Under the pieces are notes generated by a model. It saw only the letters and a program-made list of their open reading frames with translations. It did not search any database and was not told where the DNA came from. From the NCBI RefSeq assembly GCF_009671245.1, contig NZ_VTFS01000003.1, positions 372,001 through 436,000 on the forward strand: DNA of 64,000 bases, written 5' to 3'. The position numbers were made by a program, and so were the translations under genes. The stretch's first letter is position 1, and each line of letters begins with the position of its first letter. This stretch comes from Marinicella rhabdoformis (GTDB lineage Bacteria > Pseudomonadota > Gammaproteobacteria > Xanthomonadales > Marinicellaceae). Positions 37,291 to 46,986 of this stretch are shown in pieces.

Positions 37291-37922
37291 TGCTGTTAAT
37301 AATCAGCTGTTTTGTATGCTGTGCCACCAGCCTTTGGCTGAGTTTTGTCGCTCAACCCAAACTGGCAGGAAGTTTTAAAATCCTTGCCAGTTTAAGTGTT
37401 GTTTTATTGGCATATTCACTCAAACTGTTTGAGACTTCACCTTGGTTCGTTACAGGGTTAATGTTTTGTATGATTGGCGATGCTTGGTTAATTATTAAAG
37501 GTAAAGGCTTGGCATTCACTTTTGGTATAATCAGCTTTATGCTAGCGCATGTTCTTTATGCCCTGGCTTTTATCGAATCCGGCATTGTCGTGAATACCTT
37601 GATATTTTCCGCTGTGGTTGTTGTGATTTTTACATGGGTTCTCGCTCAGTGGCTGCTGAAGGGGTTGCGCCCAATCCATAAGAAGTTGGTGGTGGGTTAC
37701 TTGTTGGTGATTGGCACCATGGTCAGCCTTTCTTGGAGTACTTTAAATCAAACAGAAGTGACCATTTATTTCGGCCTGGGTGCCAGTTTGTTTGCTGCTT
37801 CAGATGTGTTTGTTGCCATAAACCGCTTTAAAAATCCTGCATTTATCAACAGGATATTGGGGTTACCCTTATATTATACTGCGCAGTGCTTACTCACTTT
37901 GGGTTTCTATAAAATGCTGTAA
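37290..37922 (+). CDS. YhhN family membrane protein (lysoplasmalogenase-like)
   Basis: The 210-residue protein is hydrophobic throughout, with about seven or eight membrane helices. It matches YhhN/TMEM86, whose eukaryotic members hydrolyse the vinyl-ether bond of lysoplasmalogens. Conserved acidic residues sit in MIGDAWLI and SDVFVAINRF, the likely active site. The bacterial substrate is not established. The ATG shares a base with the trhO stop. The 3' end overlaps the convergent PilZ gene by 33 bases. Confidence 0.85.
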   Translation: MLLIISCFVCCATSLWLSFVAQPKLAGSFKILASLSVVLLAYSLKLFETSPWFVTGLMFCMIGDAWLIIKGKGLAFTFGIISFMLAHVLYALAFIESGIVVNTLIFSAVVVVIFTWVLAQWLLKGLRPIHKKLVVGYLLVIGTMVSLSWSTLNQTEVTIYFGLGASLFAASDVFVAINRFKNPAFINRILGLPLYYTAQCLLTLGFYKML

Positions 37923-38216
37923 TCGACCTTTGTCATCTTCAGATATGTCAATGATCATAAATCCACCATAAGTCATTCCAGATTCTTGGGTCTCCGCCCA
38001 AACACACTCCAAACCAACAGAAAGCTCGTAACCACCCAAACTCAGTTTAGTTTGAAACATTTGATCGTCTGAAAACTTCTGTCTAGATGCCAACATCATC
38101 CCACTGATAGAGATGTTCACAATTTGAGCCAACACATCACCACCAATAAAGTTAATGACATCAATACGTTCCTTAGGGTTAACCCGCTTTGCTCTTTGTG
38201 TTTCGTTATTTTCCAT
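37890..38216 (-). CDS. PilZ domain protein
   Basis: The 108-residue protein is a single PilZ domain, which binds cyclic di-GMP when the RxxxR and D/NxSxxG motifs are kept. Here the first basic box reads RVNPKERIDV and the second NISISGMML, so binding is plausible. It lies three bases after the DUF1631 gene and is probably co-expressed. The 3' end overlaps yhhN by 33 bases on the opposite strand. Possible roles are in motility, twitching or surface control, but no partner is visible. Confidence 0.85.
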   Translation of the reverse strand: MENNETQRAKRVNPKERIDVINFIGGDVLAQIVNISISGMMLASRQKFSDDQMFQTKLSLGGYELSVGLECVWAETQESGMTYGGFMIIDISEDDKGRLQHFIETQSE

Positions 38217-38219
38217 TAA

Positions 38220-40295
38220 TCAAGCCTGTTTCTTTTGTTTGTGATTGTTTATTTTTTTTAAAATGATTCTCATGGTTCTGTCAAAATAACCTTTTTTAGC
38301 TGGCTCAACCAAAACCACCACACCTTCCGCCATTTCACTGACTACTTGTTTGATACTCCGCTTTTCAGATCGATCTCCTGTTGGATCTGACAGCACCACA
38401 TTATCAAGATCCCTATTTTGCCAGCACAATATCTTTCTCCTGTCATTGTCTTCTTCATATAAAAAGTCCAACATGGTACCCACTGGCAATGCCAAAAATT
38501 GACGGTAAATTTTTTCTTCAACTGCTGATAAGGTTTTGTTTACATAAGGAGAGGCTTGACCACCATCAATTGCCGACTGTGCAGAAGAACCTAACAACTG
38601 TTTGCTTTGAAACGCACTGAAGTCTTGTGCTGCATTCATCCAAGACATATAGCTACCAAAATTAGATTCCGTATTCAAAATATCAGCAGCCTGAAAATTC
38701 AGTGTCATCATCAGTTGACATGAACGCTTGGTGATATCAAAGCCATGCTTCTTGGCATATTTATGACTGTATTCTGAGGGTAAAGTCAGTTGATGAACGT
38801 CTCTGGCTAATATTTTTAATTCACGCCAAGAATCTGAATCTTTACCATGCTGCAACACCGACATGGACAAAGCATCCGCCAAAACACGTTGATAAAATTG
38901 CTGCACAAATTCAACTGGATTAGCAGCAACATATTGCTCTATATATTGCTCCACCACTTGTCGGGTAACGCGTAAACGGTCTTTTCCTGCTGATTCAGCC
39001 TGAAGCTTTTGTATTCCTTTCAATGCTTGCTCATGCTCAATGGACAACCAATCTGACAAGTCATTGTTGGTAATTTCAAAAACCCTTGGATTGGTTTGAT
39101 AACCATCATTGATAAGACCGCCAAACACCAACAATTCATTCAAGTTATTGCACCCAAACCAGTCACTACCAGCTTGTAATAATTGCTCTAAAAACTGCCT
39201 GGCTGGATGCAAACCATCATTGAAAAATTCAGGCTCTTTAATCACGGTAACCATCAAGGGTTTAACCAACACATTCAAAGCAACTATCACTCGGTCATCA
39301 AGGTCCTTATCAGTCACAATACCTTCTGCCAGCATACCTAACACATCCATGCTTTGTGATGCCAACTTGGGTAATACAGGGGCTGCTATATCTAAATGGC
39401 TTTCTATGTAATCCAAAACCTTTGCTTTGAGTTGCTTCACACCTTTGAAGTTTAAGCTCAAGGATTTAGGGAGATGGACAGCGTTTATTGCTTGTATCAA
39501 CTGATCTACAGAAACATAGTTTCGTTGTCCTGTTGCATCATGATATGCGTGAATGTCCTCCATGGCTTTAAATAGATCCAACATCAAGTCATCTGACAAC
39601 TTGAAGTTTTTATTTAGGTCACTTGAACCGGTAGCAACTGTTTTTGCGCTGATTTCAACTCGCTGACGTTTTGCGTGTTGTTGCATAGATTCCAAATTAG
39701 GTAAAATTCCCGCATCGGCATAAACTTGATTGATCTTTTGGTACAGGTCGGCCACAGAGTTTGACAATATTTGACTGAACGCATGCATCAATTTCAGTTG
39801 ATTCTCTTGATTCAGTTCGACTGCCAAAAACACTTCTTTTAACATTTGGGTGATGTTAGCCAAACCAAACGGCATAGACTGAATGTCAATTTTTCCGAAA
39901 TAAAACAGCGCTTTGTTCCTTTTCTCCAATAAGGAAAAAGCTTGATTGAAGCGGATTTTCAACACAGCTTCCAACTGTGACACGGCCATTGCCAATTCAA
40001 TGTGGTCAAATCCAACAGAAGAAAAAACAGACGCACCGCGCACAGACTTTTCTTCTCTATTCTCCAGATGTAAAGTTTGTTCGAAAATTTTAACCGCCAC
40101 ATCATGAAAGGCATCAATCAAAATTTGGTGTTTTCGTTTCAGTTCATAATCTAAATCTTCAGCTTTTCTTTGGCGCAGCGCTTCGGTCAATGACTGTTGC
40201 CAACAAGCTTCCATGTGCGCTATGTACATTTCACAAGCTGGCTCAATCTTTTGCCTTGAAAGTGCGGTTAAAGCTGCGATTTTAGACTGATTCAT
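38220..40295 (-). CDS. DUF1631 family protein with PilZ-like end
   Basis: The 691-residue, mostly helical cytosolic protein belongs to DUF1631, often mis-named thymidine phosphorylase. The N-terminal 200 residues are heptad-rich and helical; the core (about 250-590) has the usual blocks EQLLQAGSDWFGCNNLN and IEHEQALKGIQKLQAE. The last 90 residues (ILCWQNRDLDNVVLSDPTGDR) resemble a PilZ-like barrel, as in other DUF1631 proteins. Its function is unknown; the family often sits near cyclic-di-GMP genes, and here a PilZ gene follows. Confidence 0.85.
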   Translation of the reverse strand: MNQSKIAALTALSRQKIEPACEMYIAHMEACWQQSLTEALRQRKAEDLDYELKRKHQILIDAFHDVAVKIFEQTLHLENREEKSVRGASVFSSVGFDHIELAMAVSQLEAVLKIRFNQAFSLLEKRNKALFYFGKIDIQSMPFGLANITQMLKEVFLAVELNQENQLKLMHAFSQILSNSVADLYQKINQVYADAGILPNLESMQQHAKRQRVEISAKTVATGSSDLNKNFKLSDDLMLDLFKAMEDIHAYHDATGQRNYVSVDQLIQAINAVHLPKSLSLNFKGVKQLKAKVLDYIESHLDIAAPVLPKLASQSMDVLGMLAEGIVTDKDLDDRVIVALNVLVKPLMVTVIKEPEFFNDGLHPARQFLEQLLQAGSDWFGCNNLNELLVFGGLINDGYQTNPRVFEITNNDLSDWLSIEHEQALKGIQKLQAESAGKDRLRVTRQVVEQYIEQYVAANPVEFVQQFYQRVLADALSMSVLQHGKDSDSWRELKILARDVHQLTLPSEYSHKYAKKHGFDITKRSCQLMMTLNFQAADILNTESNFGSYMSWMNAAQDFSAFQSKQLLGSSAQSAIDGGQASPYVNKTLSAVEEKIYRQFLALPVGTMLDFLYEEDNDRRKILCWQNRDLDNVVLSDPTGDRSEKRSIKQVVSEMAEGVVVLVEPAKKGYFDRTMRIILKKINNHKQKKQA

Positions 40296-40434
40296 TCTGT
40301 CGTAATTACTTGATTATTCAATGATTCTATCAGATATTTTAAGAAATCTGAACTGTTTTTGAATTCACTTTTAATCTGGCCTGATAAATCGCAAAAGCCA
40401 CATTCTGAATTACAACGTTTTCCAAGCTTAAAAG

Positions 40435-40443
40435 TGTTATAAT
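40435..40443 (+). promoter_or_regulatory. Extended -10 promoter of the valine degradation operon
   Basis: TGT followed by a perfect TATAAT (40438-40443) lies 109 nt upstream of mmsA. No good -35 is seen. Confidence 0.5.
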
Positions 40444-40449
40444 ACGTCG

Positions 40450-40517
40450 CGCTTTGATTGGGGGACAACCAGCCAAAGCGAACCCATTGACACTTCTTGT
40501 TCTGCTCAGGACAAGAA
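40450..40517 (+). promoter_or_regulatory. Structured 5' leader of the mmsA operon
   Basis: Two hairpins follow the presumed transcription start. One has CGCTTTG (40450-40456) pairing with CAAAGCG (40474-40480). The other has TTCTTGT (40494-40500) pairing with ACAAGAA (40511-40517). A ribosome site, AAGGTG, follows just before the ATG. It may be a control element or only a stable leader; no known riboswitch fold was recognised. Confidence 0.35.
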
Positions 40518-40552
40518 AGGATTCAAATCAACACAAATAATCAAGGTGTATT

Positions 40553-42049
40553 ATGACAAAACAAGTTTCCATGTTTATCGATGGCCAAGCCGTCATCAGT
40601 AAAACAAACGATTGGTTGGACGTGACCGATCCTGCCACTCAAGAAGTGATTTGCACAGTGCCTATGGCCACTGAATCTGAAATGGAGCAAGCGATTGCTT
40701 CAGCTAAAAATGCTTTTGAAACATGGAAAGACGTGCCGGTTACCAAACGTGCCCGCATGATGTTGCAATACCAACATTTATTGAAAGAACACCATGATGA
40801 GTTGGCTGAAATTTTGGCCCTTGAAACAGGTAAAAACTTCGAAGATGCCAAAGGCGACGTGTGGCGTGGTATTGAAGTGGCAGAACATGCCGCCAACATC
40901 CCTAACATGATGATGGGCGAAACAGTTGAAAACGTTGCCTCTAAAGTTGACACCTATTCTTTGATTCAACCTTTGGGCGTTTGTGCCGGTATCACACCAT
41001 TTAATTTCCCTGCGATGATTCCTTTGTGGATGTTCCCTATGGCCGTTGTTTGTGGCAACACATTCATCTTAAAACCTTCTGAGCAAGATCCAAACACACC
41101 GATGCGTTTGGCTGAATTGTTCTACGAAGCAGGTTTTCCTCGTGACGTATTACAAGTGGTTCATGGCGGTAAAGATCAAGTGAATCAAATATTGCACCAC
41201 GATGACATCGAAGCGATTTCTTTCGTCGGTTCAGTACCTGTAGGCGAACACATTTACAAAACAGGTACCGATAACTTGAAACGTGTTCAAGCTTTTGCTG
41301 GTGCTAAAAACCACATGGTTGTGATGCCAGATGCCAACAAAAACCAAGTGATCAATAATATTGCGGGCTCTGCCTGTGGTGCAGCCGGTCAACGTTGTAT
41401 GGCAATTTCTGTCGCTGTATTGGTAGGTGAAGCGCAGTCTTGGTTAGACGAAATCAAAGGCAAGATGACTGAAATGAAACCCGGTTACTGGGAAGATCCT
41501 AAGTCTTTTTACGGCCCATTGATTTCACCACAAGCCAAAGCACGCGTTGAAGGTTTGATTGCACAAGGTGTTGAAGAAGGCGCTGATTTGTTATTGGATG
41601 GCCGAGGCTTGGAAGTCGAAGGTTACCCGAACGGCAACTGGATTGGACCCACATTATTCTCTAACGTCACCACTGACATGGAAATTTACAAAACTGAAAT
41701 CTTTGGCCCCGTTTTGTGTGTCATGACAGCAGACACTTTGGAAGAAGCCATTGAGTTGATTAACAACAACCCTTACGGTAACGGCACGTCATTGTTCACA
41801 TCATCAGGTGCAGCGGCGCGCAAATTCCAACATGAAATCAAAGTCGGCCAAGTGGGCATCAACATCCCTATTCCAGTGCCCTTGCCTTTCTTCTCATTCA
41901 CTGGCTGGAGAAAATCCTTCTACGGTGACCAACACGCCTACGGCAAGCAAGCGGTTCGTTTCTACACCGAAACCAAGACCATTACTGCACGTTGGTTTGA
42001 AGACGACATTCCAGATGATGCGGCACCAAATGCCACCATTAATTTGTAA
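40553..42049 (+). CDS. mmsA: Methylmalonate-semialdehyde dehydrogenase (CoA-acylating)
   Basis: The 498-residue enzyme oxidises methylmalonate semialdehyde to propionyl-CoA and CO2 with NAD+ and CoA, in valine and thymine degradation. The aldehyde dehydrogenase fold is shown by [14 protein letters not shown], the [12 protein letters not shown] nucleotide loop, and the catalytic cysteine C282 in GAAGQRCMA. The missing glutamate of ordinary aldehyde dehydrogenases is typical of the CoA-acylating type. The C-terminal [13 protein letters not shown] is family-specific. It heads the operon mmsA, acyl-CoA dehydrogenase, hydrolase, mmsB. Confidence 0.95.
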   Translation: MTKQVSMFIDGQAVISKTNDWLDVTDPATQEVICTVPMATESEMEQAIASAKNAFETWKDVPVTKRARMMLQYQHLLKEHHDELAEILALETGKNFEDAKGDVWRGIEVAEHAANIPNMMMGETVENVASKVDTYSLIQPLGVCAGITPFNFPAMIPLWMFPMAVVCGNTFILKPSEQDPNTPMRLAELFYEAGFPRDVLQVVHGGKDQVNQILHHDDIEAISFVGSVPVGEHIYKTGTDNLKRVQAFAGAKNHMVVMPDANKNQVINNIAGSACGAAGQRCMAISVAVLVGEAQSWLDEIKGKMTEMKPGYWEDPKSFYGPLISPQAKARVEGLIAQGVEEGADLLLDGRGLEVEGYPNGNWIGPTLFSNVTTDMEIYKTEIFGPVLCVMTADTLEEAIELINNNPYGNGTSLFTSSGAAARKFQHEIKVGQVGINIPIPVPLPFFSFTGWRKSFYGDQHAYGKQAVRFYTETKTITARWFEDDIPDDAAPNATINL

Positions 42050-42088
42050 TGCCAACTTGCTATTATTTGCTATTAGGAGGACTAAGTT

Positions 42089-43249
42089 ATGAATTTTGAT
42101 TTAAACGAAGACCAACAAGCTTTTGTCGATGCAGCCAAAGAATTTGCCTTAAGTGAAATGTCGCCGAATGCTGCCAAGTGGGACGAAGAAAGCCATTTTC
42201 CTGTCGATGTGATTAAATCCACCGGCGAACTGGGCTTTTTGGGCTTATATTCACCAGAACAGTATGGTGGTTTGGGTTTGAGCCGTTTGGATGCTTCTTT
42301 GATTTTCGAAGAAATGTCTAAACATTGCACATCAACCACAGCTTTTTTAACCATCCACAACATGTGTGCTTGGATGCTGACCTCATTTGGGTCAGAAACT
42401 TTGGCCAATGAATGGGGCACCAAACTGACTTCTGGTGAACTGTTGGCTTCTTATTGTTTGACCGAGCCTGGCCATGGTTCAGATGCCGCCAATTTGCAAA
42501 CTTCTGCCAAAAAAGACGGTGACGAATACGTTCTTAATGGCAGCAAAACCTTCATATCAGGCGCAGGTTCTACTGATGTATTGATCGTGATGGCACGCAC
42601 CGGCACCACTGGCCCCAAAGGCATTTCATGCTTTATGGTTCCTGCGGATGCCGCTGGCATCAGCTACGGTAAGAAAGAAGACAAAATGGGTTGGAATTCA
42701 CAGCCCACACGCTTGATCACTTTTGAAGACGTGCGCATCCCAGCCGGTTATTTGATTGGTGATGAAGGCAAAGGCTTTACCTTCGCCATGAAAGGTTTAG
42801 ACGGTGGTCGCATCAACATCGCTTCATGTTCTTTGGGCACGGCACAAGCGGCTGTCAACCAAGCACAGGCTTATATGTTGGAAAGAAAGCAGTTCACTAA
42901 AAAACTGGCTTCATTCCAAGCCCTGCAATTCAAATTGGCCGACATGGTTACTGAATTGATTGCGGCACGCCAAATGGTTCGCTTGGCTGCGGTTAAATTA
43001 GACAGCAAAGACCCACAAGCCACGGCCTATTGCGCCATGGCCAAACGTTTTGCTACCGATGTCTGCTTCCAAATTTGTGACGAAGCATTACAACTACACG
43101 GCGGTTATGGTTACATCAAAGAATACCCACTGGAACGACATGTGCGTGATTCGCGTGTACATAGAATTTTAGAGGGCACCAATGAAATCATGCGTTTGAT
43201 TATTTCACGCAAAGTTTTGGAAGAAGGTGCCACTGAGGTGATCATCTGA
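42089..43249 (+). CDS. Acyl-CoA dehydrogenase, isobutyryl-CoA dehydrogenase-like
   Basis: The 386-residue FAD enzyme probably converts isobutyryl-CoA to methacrylyl-CoA, judged from its operon. Motifs are YCLTEPGHGSDAAN, LHGGYGYIKEYPLER and the catalytic base E362 in ILEGTNEIMR. An AGGAGGA ribosome site precedes the start. The electrons go to ETF. It overlaps the next gene by one codon (TGATG), so translation is coupled. Confidence 0.92.
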   Translation: MNFDLNEDQQAFVDAAKEFALSEMSPNAAKWDEESHFPVDVIKSTGELGFLGLYSPEQYGGLGLSRLDASLIFEEMSKHCTSTTAFLTIHNMCAWMLTSFGSETLANEWGTKLTSGELLASYCLTEPGHGSDAANLQTSAKKDGDEYVLNGSKTFISGAGSTDVLIVMARTGTTGPKGISCFMVPADAAGISYGKKEDKMGWNSQPTRLITFEDVRIPAGYLIGDEGKGFTFAMKGLDGGRINIASCSLGTAQAAVNQAQAYMLERKQFTKKLASFQALQFKLADMVTELIAARQMVRLAAVKLDSKDPQATAYCAMAKRFATDVCFQICDEALQLHGGYGYIKEYPLERHVRDSRVHRILEGTNEIMRLIISRKVLEEGATEVII

Positions 43250-44319
43250 TGGCCATTGTTGCGGAGACTATTGAAACATCATTCGGCTTGTTGGGGAAAA
43301 TCATCCTCGACAAACCGAAAGCTTTGAATGCTTTATCGACTGACATGATTGAGTCCATGCAAGTGGCTTTGGATGATTGGGCGACCAATGACGAAGTCAA
43401 AGCGGTATGGGTTGAAGGCGCAGGTGAGAAAGCATTCTGTGCCGGCGGCGACGTGGTGATGTTATACCACTCAATGAAAGAAACCGCAGCGGGCGATGTA
43501 CCTGCCAAAGCCACTGAATTCTTCACCAAGGAATACAAACTCGACCAAACCATCCACGAATATGCCAAACCCGTTATCATTTGGGCTGACGGCATCGTCA
43601 TGGGCGGCGGCTTGGGTGTTGCTGTCGGTGGTTCACACCGCATCGTAACAGAACGCTCTATGATCGCCATGCCAGAAGTGACCATCGGATTATACCCCGA
43701 TGTCGGCGCTTCCTGGTTTTTCAACCGCATGCCAGGTAAATGTGCCGAATTTTTGGGCATGACTGGTGCACGAATGAATGCCGCCGATGCATTGTTCACC
43801 AAACTGGCAGACTTTGCTGTCGCATCCGAAGACAAAGACCATGTGCTTCAGGCCATAGCCAGCTCTGACGGCACACATGATGGTATCACAGAAGCCATCA
43901 CCACCACACAAATGGAATGCCGCGTACATGAGTCTGCTTTGTGGATGAATTATGAGTTGATCAATGAACTGATGGCACCGACTGATTTATCTGATGTGGT
44001 GGCACAGTTTGAAGGCTTGGAAACCGATGACAAATGGTTGTCACGCGCCAAAGCTTCATTGTTAGGCGGCTCGCCGATGACTTTGGCTTTGGTAAGAGAG
44101 CAAATTGAAATGGCCAAACACATGAGCTTAGACGAAGTCTTTGCCATGGAATTGACGATGTCGGTTCAGTGCGCCATGCACCCAGATTTACAAGAAGGCA
44201 TTCGCGCCTTGTTGATTGACAAAGACGGCACACCACAATGGAGCGTTTCATCAGTAGAAGACATCACTGATCAACAGCTTGCCGAATACTTTACAAAACC
44301 TGAGGGGATGACAAAATGA
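43249..44319 (+). CDS. 3-hydroxyisobutyryl-CoA hydrolase (HIBCH-type crotonase)
   Basis: The 356-residue enzyme releases 3-hydroxyisobutyrate and CoA in valine degradation. It has a crotonase core with FCAGGDVVMLY and MGGGLGVAVGGSHRI, then the catalytic pair E143 and D151 in MPEVTIGLYPDVGAS, as in human HIBCH. The C-terminal half is the HIBCH extension. Ordinary enoyl-CoA hydratases are about 100 residues shorter. It is coupled to both neighbours by overlapping stop and start codons. Confidence 0.92.
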   Translation: MAIVAETIETSFGLLGKIILDKPKALNALSTDMIESMQVALDDWATNDEVKAVWVEGAGEKAFCAGGDVVMLYHSMKETAAGDVPAKATEFFTKEYKLDQTIHEYAKPVIIWADGIVMGGGLGVAVGGSHRIVTERSMIAMPEVTIGLYPDVGASWFFNRMPGKCAEFLGMTGARMNAADALFTKLADFAVASEDKDHVLQAIASSDGTHDGITEAITTTQMECRVHESALWMNYELINELMAPTDLSDVVAQFEGLETDDKWLSRAKASLLGGSPMTLALVREQIEMAKHMSLDEVFAMELTMSVQCAMHPDLQEGIRALLIDKDGTPQWSVSSVEDITDQQLAEYFTKPEGMTK

Positions 44320-45218
44320 CACAAAAAGTAGCATTTATTGGTTTAGGTAACATGGGCGGCCCCATGGCCAAAAACCTGATAAACGAAGGCTTTGCAGTCA
44401 CCGTTTATGATTTGAACAAAGACGCCATGGCTGAATTGAAAGCCGCTGGCGCATCGATTGCAGCACAGGCCACTGATGCGGTCACTGACGCCGATTTTGT
44501 GATTTCCATGTTGCCCAATGGCGCCATCGTGAAATCCCTCTATATTGGCAACAACAAGGGCAACAACGGCTTAATCAGCCACTTGAAAAAAGACGTGCTG
44601 GTCATCGATTCATCGACCATTGCTGCCGATGATGCGCGTACCGTCGCCAAAGCCTGCGAGATCAGCGGCATTGCCATGATTGATGCACCGGTATCGGGCG
44701 GCACAGCTGCGGCACAAGCCGGTTCATTGACCTTTATTTGTGGTGGTGAAGCCGAACATTACGAGCGCGCTCAACCCGTTCTACAAGCCATGGGCAAGAA
44801 CATTTTTCATGCTGGCACATCAGGTGCTGGACAAGTGGCCAAGATTTGTAACAACATGCTGCTGGCCATTCATATGATTGGTTCAGCTGAAGCGCTGAAC
44901 ATGGGCGCACAACAAGGCCTCGACCCAGCAGTGATGTCAGACATCATGAAAGCCAGCTCCGGCAACAACTGGTCATTACAAGTCTACAACCCCTACCCTG
45001 GCGTCATGGACAACGTGCCATCAAGTAATGGATACCAAGGTGGTTTCATGGTTGACTTGATGAGCAAAGATTTAGGTCTATCGCAAGAACTGGCTGCCAA
45101 AAGCCAAAGCGCCACACCACTGGGTGCATTGGCCACACAGCTATACCAAATCCACCAAGCCGCCGGGCAAGGTGGCAAAGATTTTTCCAGTATTTTAGAA
45201 ATGCTGCAGAAGAATTGA
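44316..45218 (+). CDS. mmsB: 3-hydroxyisobutyrate dehydrogenase
   Basis: The 300-residue NAD(P)-dependent enzyme oxidises 3-hydroxyisobutyrate to methylmalonate semialdehyde, the substrate of MmsA. It has a Rossmann motif IGLGNMGGPMA (residues 8-18), the substrate-binding stretch DAPVSGGTAAAQAG, and the catalytic lysine in GAGQVAKICNNML. The start overlaps the hydrolase stop (ATGA). It is the last gene of the operon, followed by a hairpin terminator. Together the four genes take isobutyryl-CoA to propionyl-CoA. Confidence 0.95.
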   Translation: MTQKVAFIGLGNMGGPMAKNLINEGFAVTVYDLNKDAMAELKAAGASIAAQATDAVTDADFVISMLPNGAIVKSLYIGNNKGNNGLISHLKKDVLVIDSSTIAADDARTVAKACEISGIAMIDAPVSGGTAAAQAGSLTFICGGEAEHYERAQPVLQAMGKNIFHAGTSGAGQVAKICNNMLLAIHMIGSAEALNMGAQQGLDPAVMSDIMKASSGNNWSLQVYNPYPGVMDNVPSSNGYQGGFMVDLMSKDLGLSQELAAKSQSATPLGALATQLYQIHQAAGQGGKDFSSILEMLQKN

Positions 45219-45232
45219 TTGTATAAAAATAA

Positions 45233-45264
45233 CTGAGCTTGCTTTTATCTTATTGCAAGCTCAG
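45233..45264. terminator. Bidirectional terminator after mmsB
   Basis: A 10-bp stem (45233-45242 with 45255-45264) has a 12-nt loop. On the minus strand it is followed by TTATTTTTATAC. It lies between convergent genes. Confidence 0.65.
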
Positions 45265-45280
45265 GCCTTTACTTGCGGGC

Positions 45281-45877
45281 CTATTTTGCCGGAAAATAAA
45301 AGCCATCAAACCACACTTTCCACGTTTTTCCATCATCTATTGATTCTTCAAAAAACTGTCGGACAACACCTTGCTCTAATGGCGTCCATGTGCCTCGGAA
45401 ATCTCTGACTTGTGGTTTTTGCTGACTTGATGCATAGTAGATTTTTCCAATCAATCGCATGGCTTTGTTTTTGCTTTTGGAATGATTTCCTTCTATATCA
45501 ACCAACCCACCAGAATACTCAATCACTGTGCCACCACCGCTGACCCAACGTTGCACCCACTTTTCACTGATGCCATCGTAGTAATTCATGCTGGTGCCGG
45601 TACTGCCGCTGGCGCCTTGCCATTGCTCCATAATCAAACAACCTTGTTCAGTTCGAGTGATGCTGTTATGACCAAGTTTTGGGCCCCTTTTATCCAAACT
45701 TCCATAAACCTCCCACTCACCCAACCAGAAATCAAAAGCTCGGTAAATCTGATTTTCCATACATGGGAGCGGCTTTGACTTTTTAATGCCTGTGTCATTC
45801 TCTTCACTGGCAATTGATCCTGCAGACAGCAAAAGAAAAACAACTAACAAAACCACTTTAAATTCACTTTTCTTCAT
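45281..45877 (-). CDS. Secreted lipocalin-like protein, DUF1579-related
   Basis: The ATG at 45877 with an AGGG ribosome site begins a signal peptide (MKKSEFKVVLLVVFLLLSAG); the TTG at 45883 is less likely. The 198-residue product has the pattern of the DUF1579 family: FDFWLGEWEVYGS, TRTEQGCLIMEQWQG, SMNYYDGISEKWVQ and a final FFEESIDDGKTWKVWFDGFY. This suggests a lipid-binding beta barrel of lipocalin type. Two cysteines could pair. Function is unknown. It is a single gene between convergent units. Confidence 0.65.
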   Translation of the reverse strand: MKKSEFKVVLLVVFLLLSAGSIASEENDTGIKKSKPLPCMENQIYRAFDFWLGEWEVYGSLDKRGPKLGHNSITRTEQGCLIMEQWQGASGSTGTSMNYYDGISEKWVQRWVSGGGTVIEYSGGLVDIEGNHSKSKNKAMRLIGKIYYASSQQKPQVRDFRGTWTPLEQGVVRQFFEESIDDGKTWKVWFDGFYFPAK

Positions 45878-46026
45878 AAACAACCCTGCATAAATACACT
45901 ATAGGCTAAGATTTAAGCACAATCTCGACTTGAGTGAGGCATTTTTGTTCCATAAATCAACTTAAGCGATTACACACCGGTGTAAAAACATTCAACATAT
46001 ACAACAGCTCTTTTTTCAATTCCTAA

Positions 46027-46986
46027 CTAGGGCTTAACATAATTCAATGGATTGACTGGTTTGCCGTTTTTTCTGATTTCGAAATGCAGGTTGTTGACAT
46101 TGGTGCCACTGGAACCCAGTTCAGCTATGGTTTGACCCACTTTAATCACATCACCCTCTGTAACCAAGCGTTTTTTGTTGTGGCCATAGGCGCTGAGGAA
46201 TTGATCATTGTGTTTGATGATAATGAGTTCGCCATAGCCAAGCAAACCAGAACCAGAATAAACCACAACCCCAGGAGCCGCGGCTTTGACTGCCTGCCCC
46301 TCTTTACCACCTATGGATATGCCTTTGCGAGCGGGGTTACTGGCGAGGAAGGTGCTGCGGATTTTTCCTGCTGTGGGCCATGACCATGTGATGTTGCCGC
46401 TTTTGACGGCTGGCGTTTTGGCTGCAATGGCTTTGGGTTTTACTGCAGGCTTTGTGGCAGGTTTAACTGTCGACTGATTGGTTGGATTATTAGTTGGTTT
46501 TATAGCAGGTTTTGTGGCAACAGCGACTGGCTTTTTAACCACTGGCTTAGAACTGACTTTTGCCGGCTGATATTGACTCCCTTGGCTGTTTGCCAATGGT
46601 TTGGCCTGAATTTTGTGATTGGTAACTATGGGGTTGGTCTTTAAAGGCTGTGTGGTCACATAAGATTTCTTGCTGTCAGATTTAAGCTTTAAGGTTTGAC
46701 CCGGATAAATTCTGTAAGGTTTTGAGATGTTGTTGATCTGGGCCAAAAATTTATAATCCAGGTCATATTTGAAACCAATGGAGTACAAAGTGTCGCCTTT
46801 TCGTACTTGATATTGGTCTCTGTTTTTTTTATTTTCAATGCGCTGTGCAGTTCTTCTTGAGCTGACCTTGCTGCTTTGAGCGTATTTTTTGGTATTGATC
46901 TCATCAACTCGAGCAGGCCTTTTTTTGCTACCACAGGCAGATAATAACGACAATACCAATGTCAGCAATACCAAACGAATCATCAT
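46027..46986 (-). CDS. nlpD: NlpD-like LysM/M23 lipoprotein, amidase activator
   Basis: The 319-residue lipoprotein has the lipobox LSAC (C18). A LysM domain (about 60-102, QVRKGDTLYSIGFKYDLDY) binds peptidoglycan. A long Pro/Lys/Thr-rich linker (about 110-195) leads to an M23 domain (200-319). The metal ligands are degenerate: the first His site reads RKGISIGG and the HxH is LHFEIRK with a lost ligand, so it is non-catalytic as in NlpD and would activate the amidase AmiC at the septum. It overlaps pcm by four bases, in the surE-pcm-nlpD order that also precedes rpoS in many relatives. RpoS does not follow here. Confidence 0.92.
   Translation of the reverse strand: MMIRLVLLTLVLSLLSACGSKKRPARVDEINTKKYAQSSKVSSRRTAQRIENKKNRDQYQVRKGDTLYSIGFKYDLDYKFLAQINNISKPYRIYPGQTLKLKSDSKKSYVTTQPLKTNPIVTNHKIQAKPLANSQGSQYQPAKVSSKPVVKKPVAVATKPAIKPTNNPTNQSTVKPATKPAVKPKAIAAKTPAVKSGNITWSWPTAGKIRSTFLASNPARKGISIGGKEGQAVKAAAPGVVVYSGSGLLGYGELIIIKHNDQFLSAYGHNKKRLVTEGDVIKVGQTIAELGSSGTNVNNLHFEIRKNGKPVNPLNYVKP

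Noticed and set aside
45974-45983. Perfect palindrome ACACCGGTGT between two minus-strand genes
   Set aside because: It is only ten bases long, lies downstream of nlpD and upstream of the DUF1579-like gene's far side, and has no promoter near it, so it may be chance.
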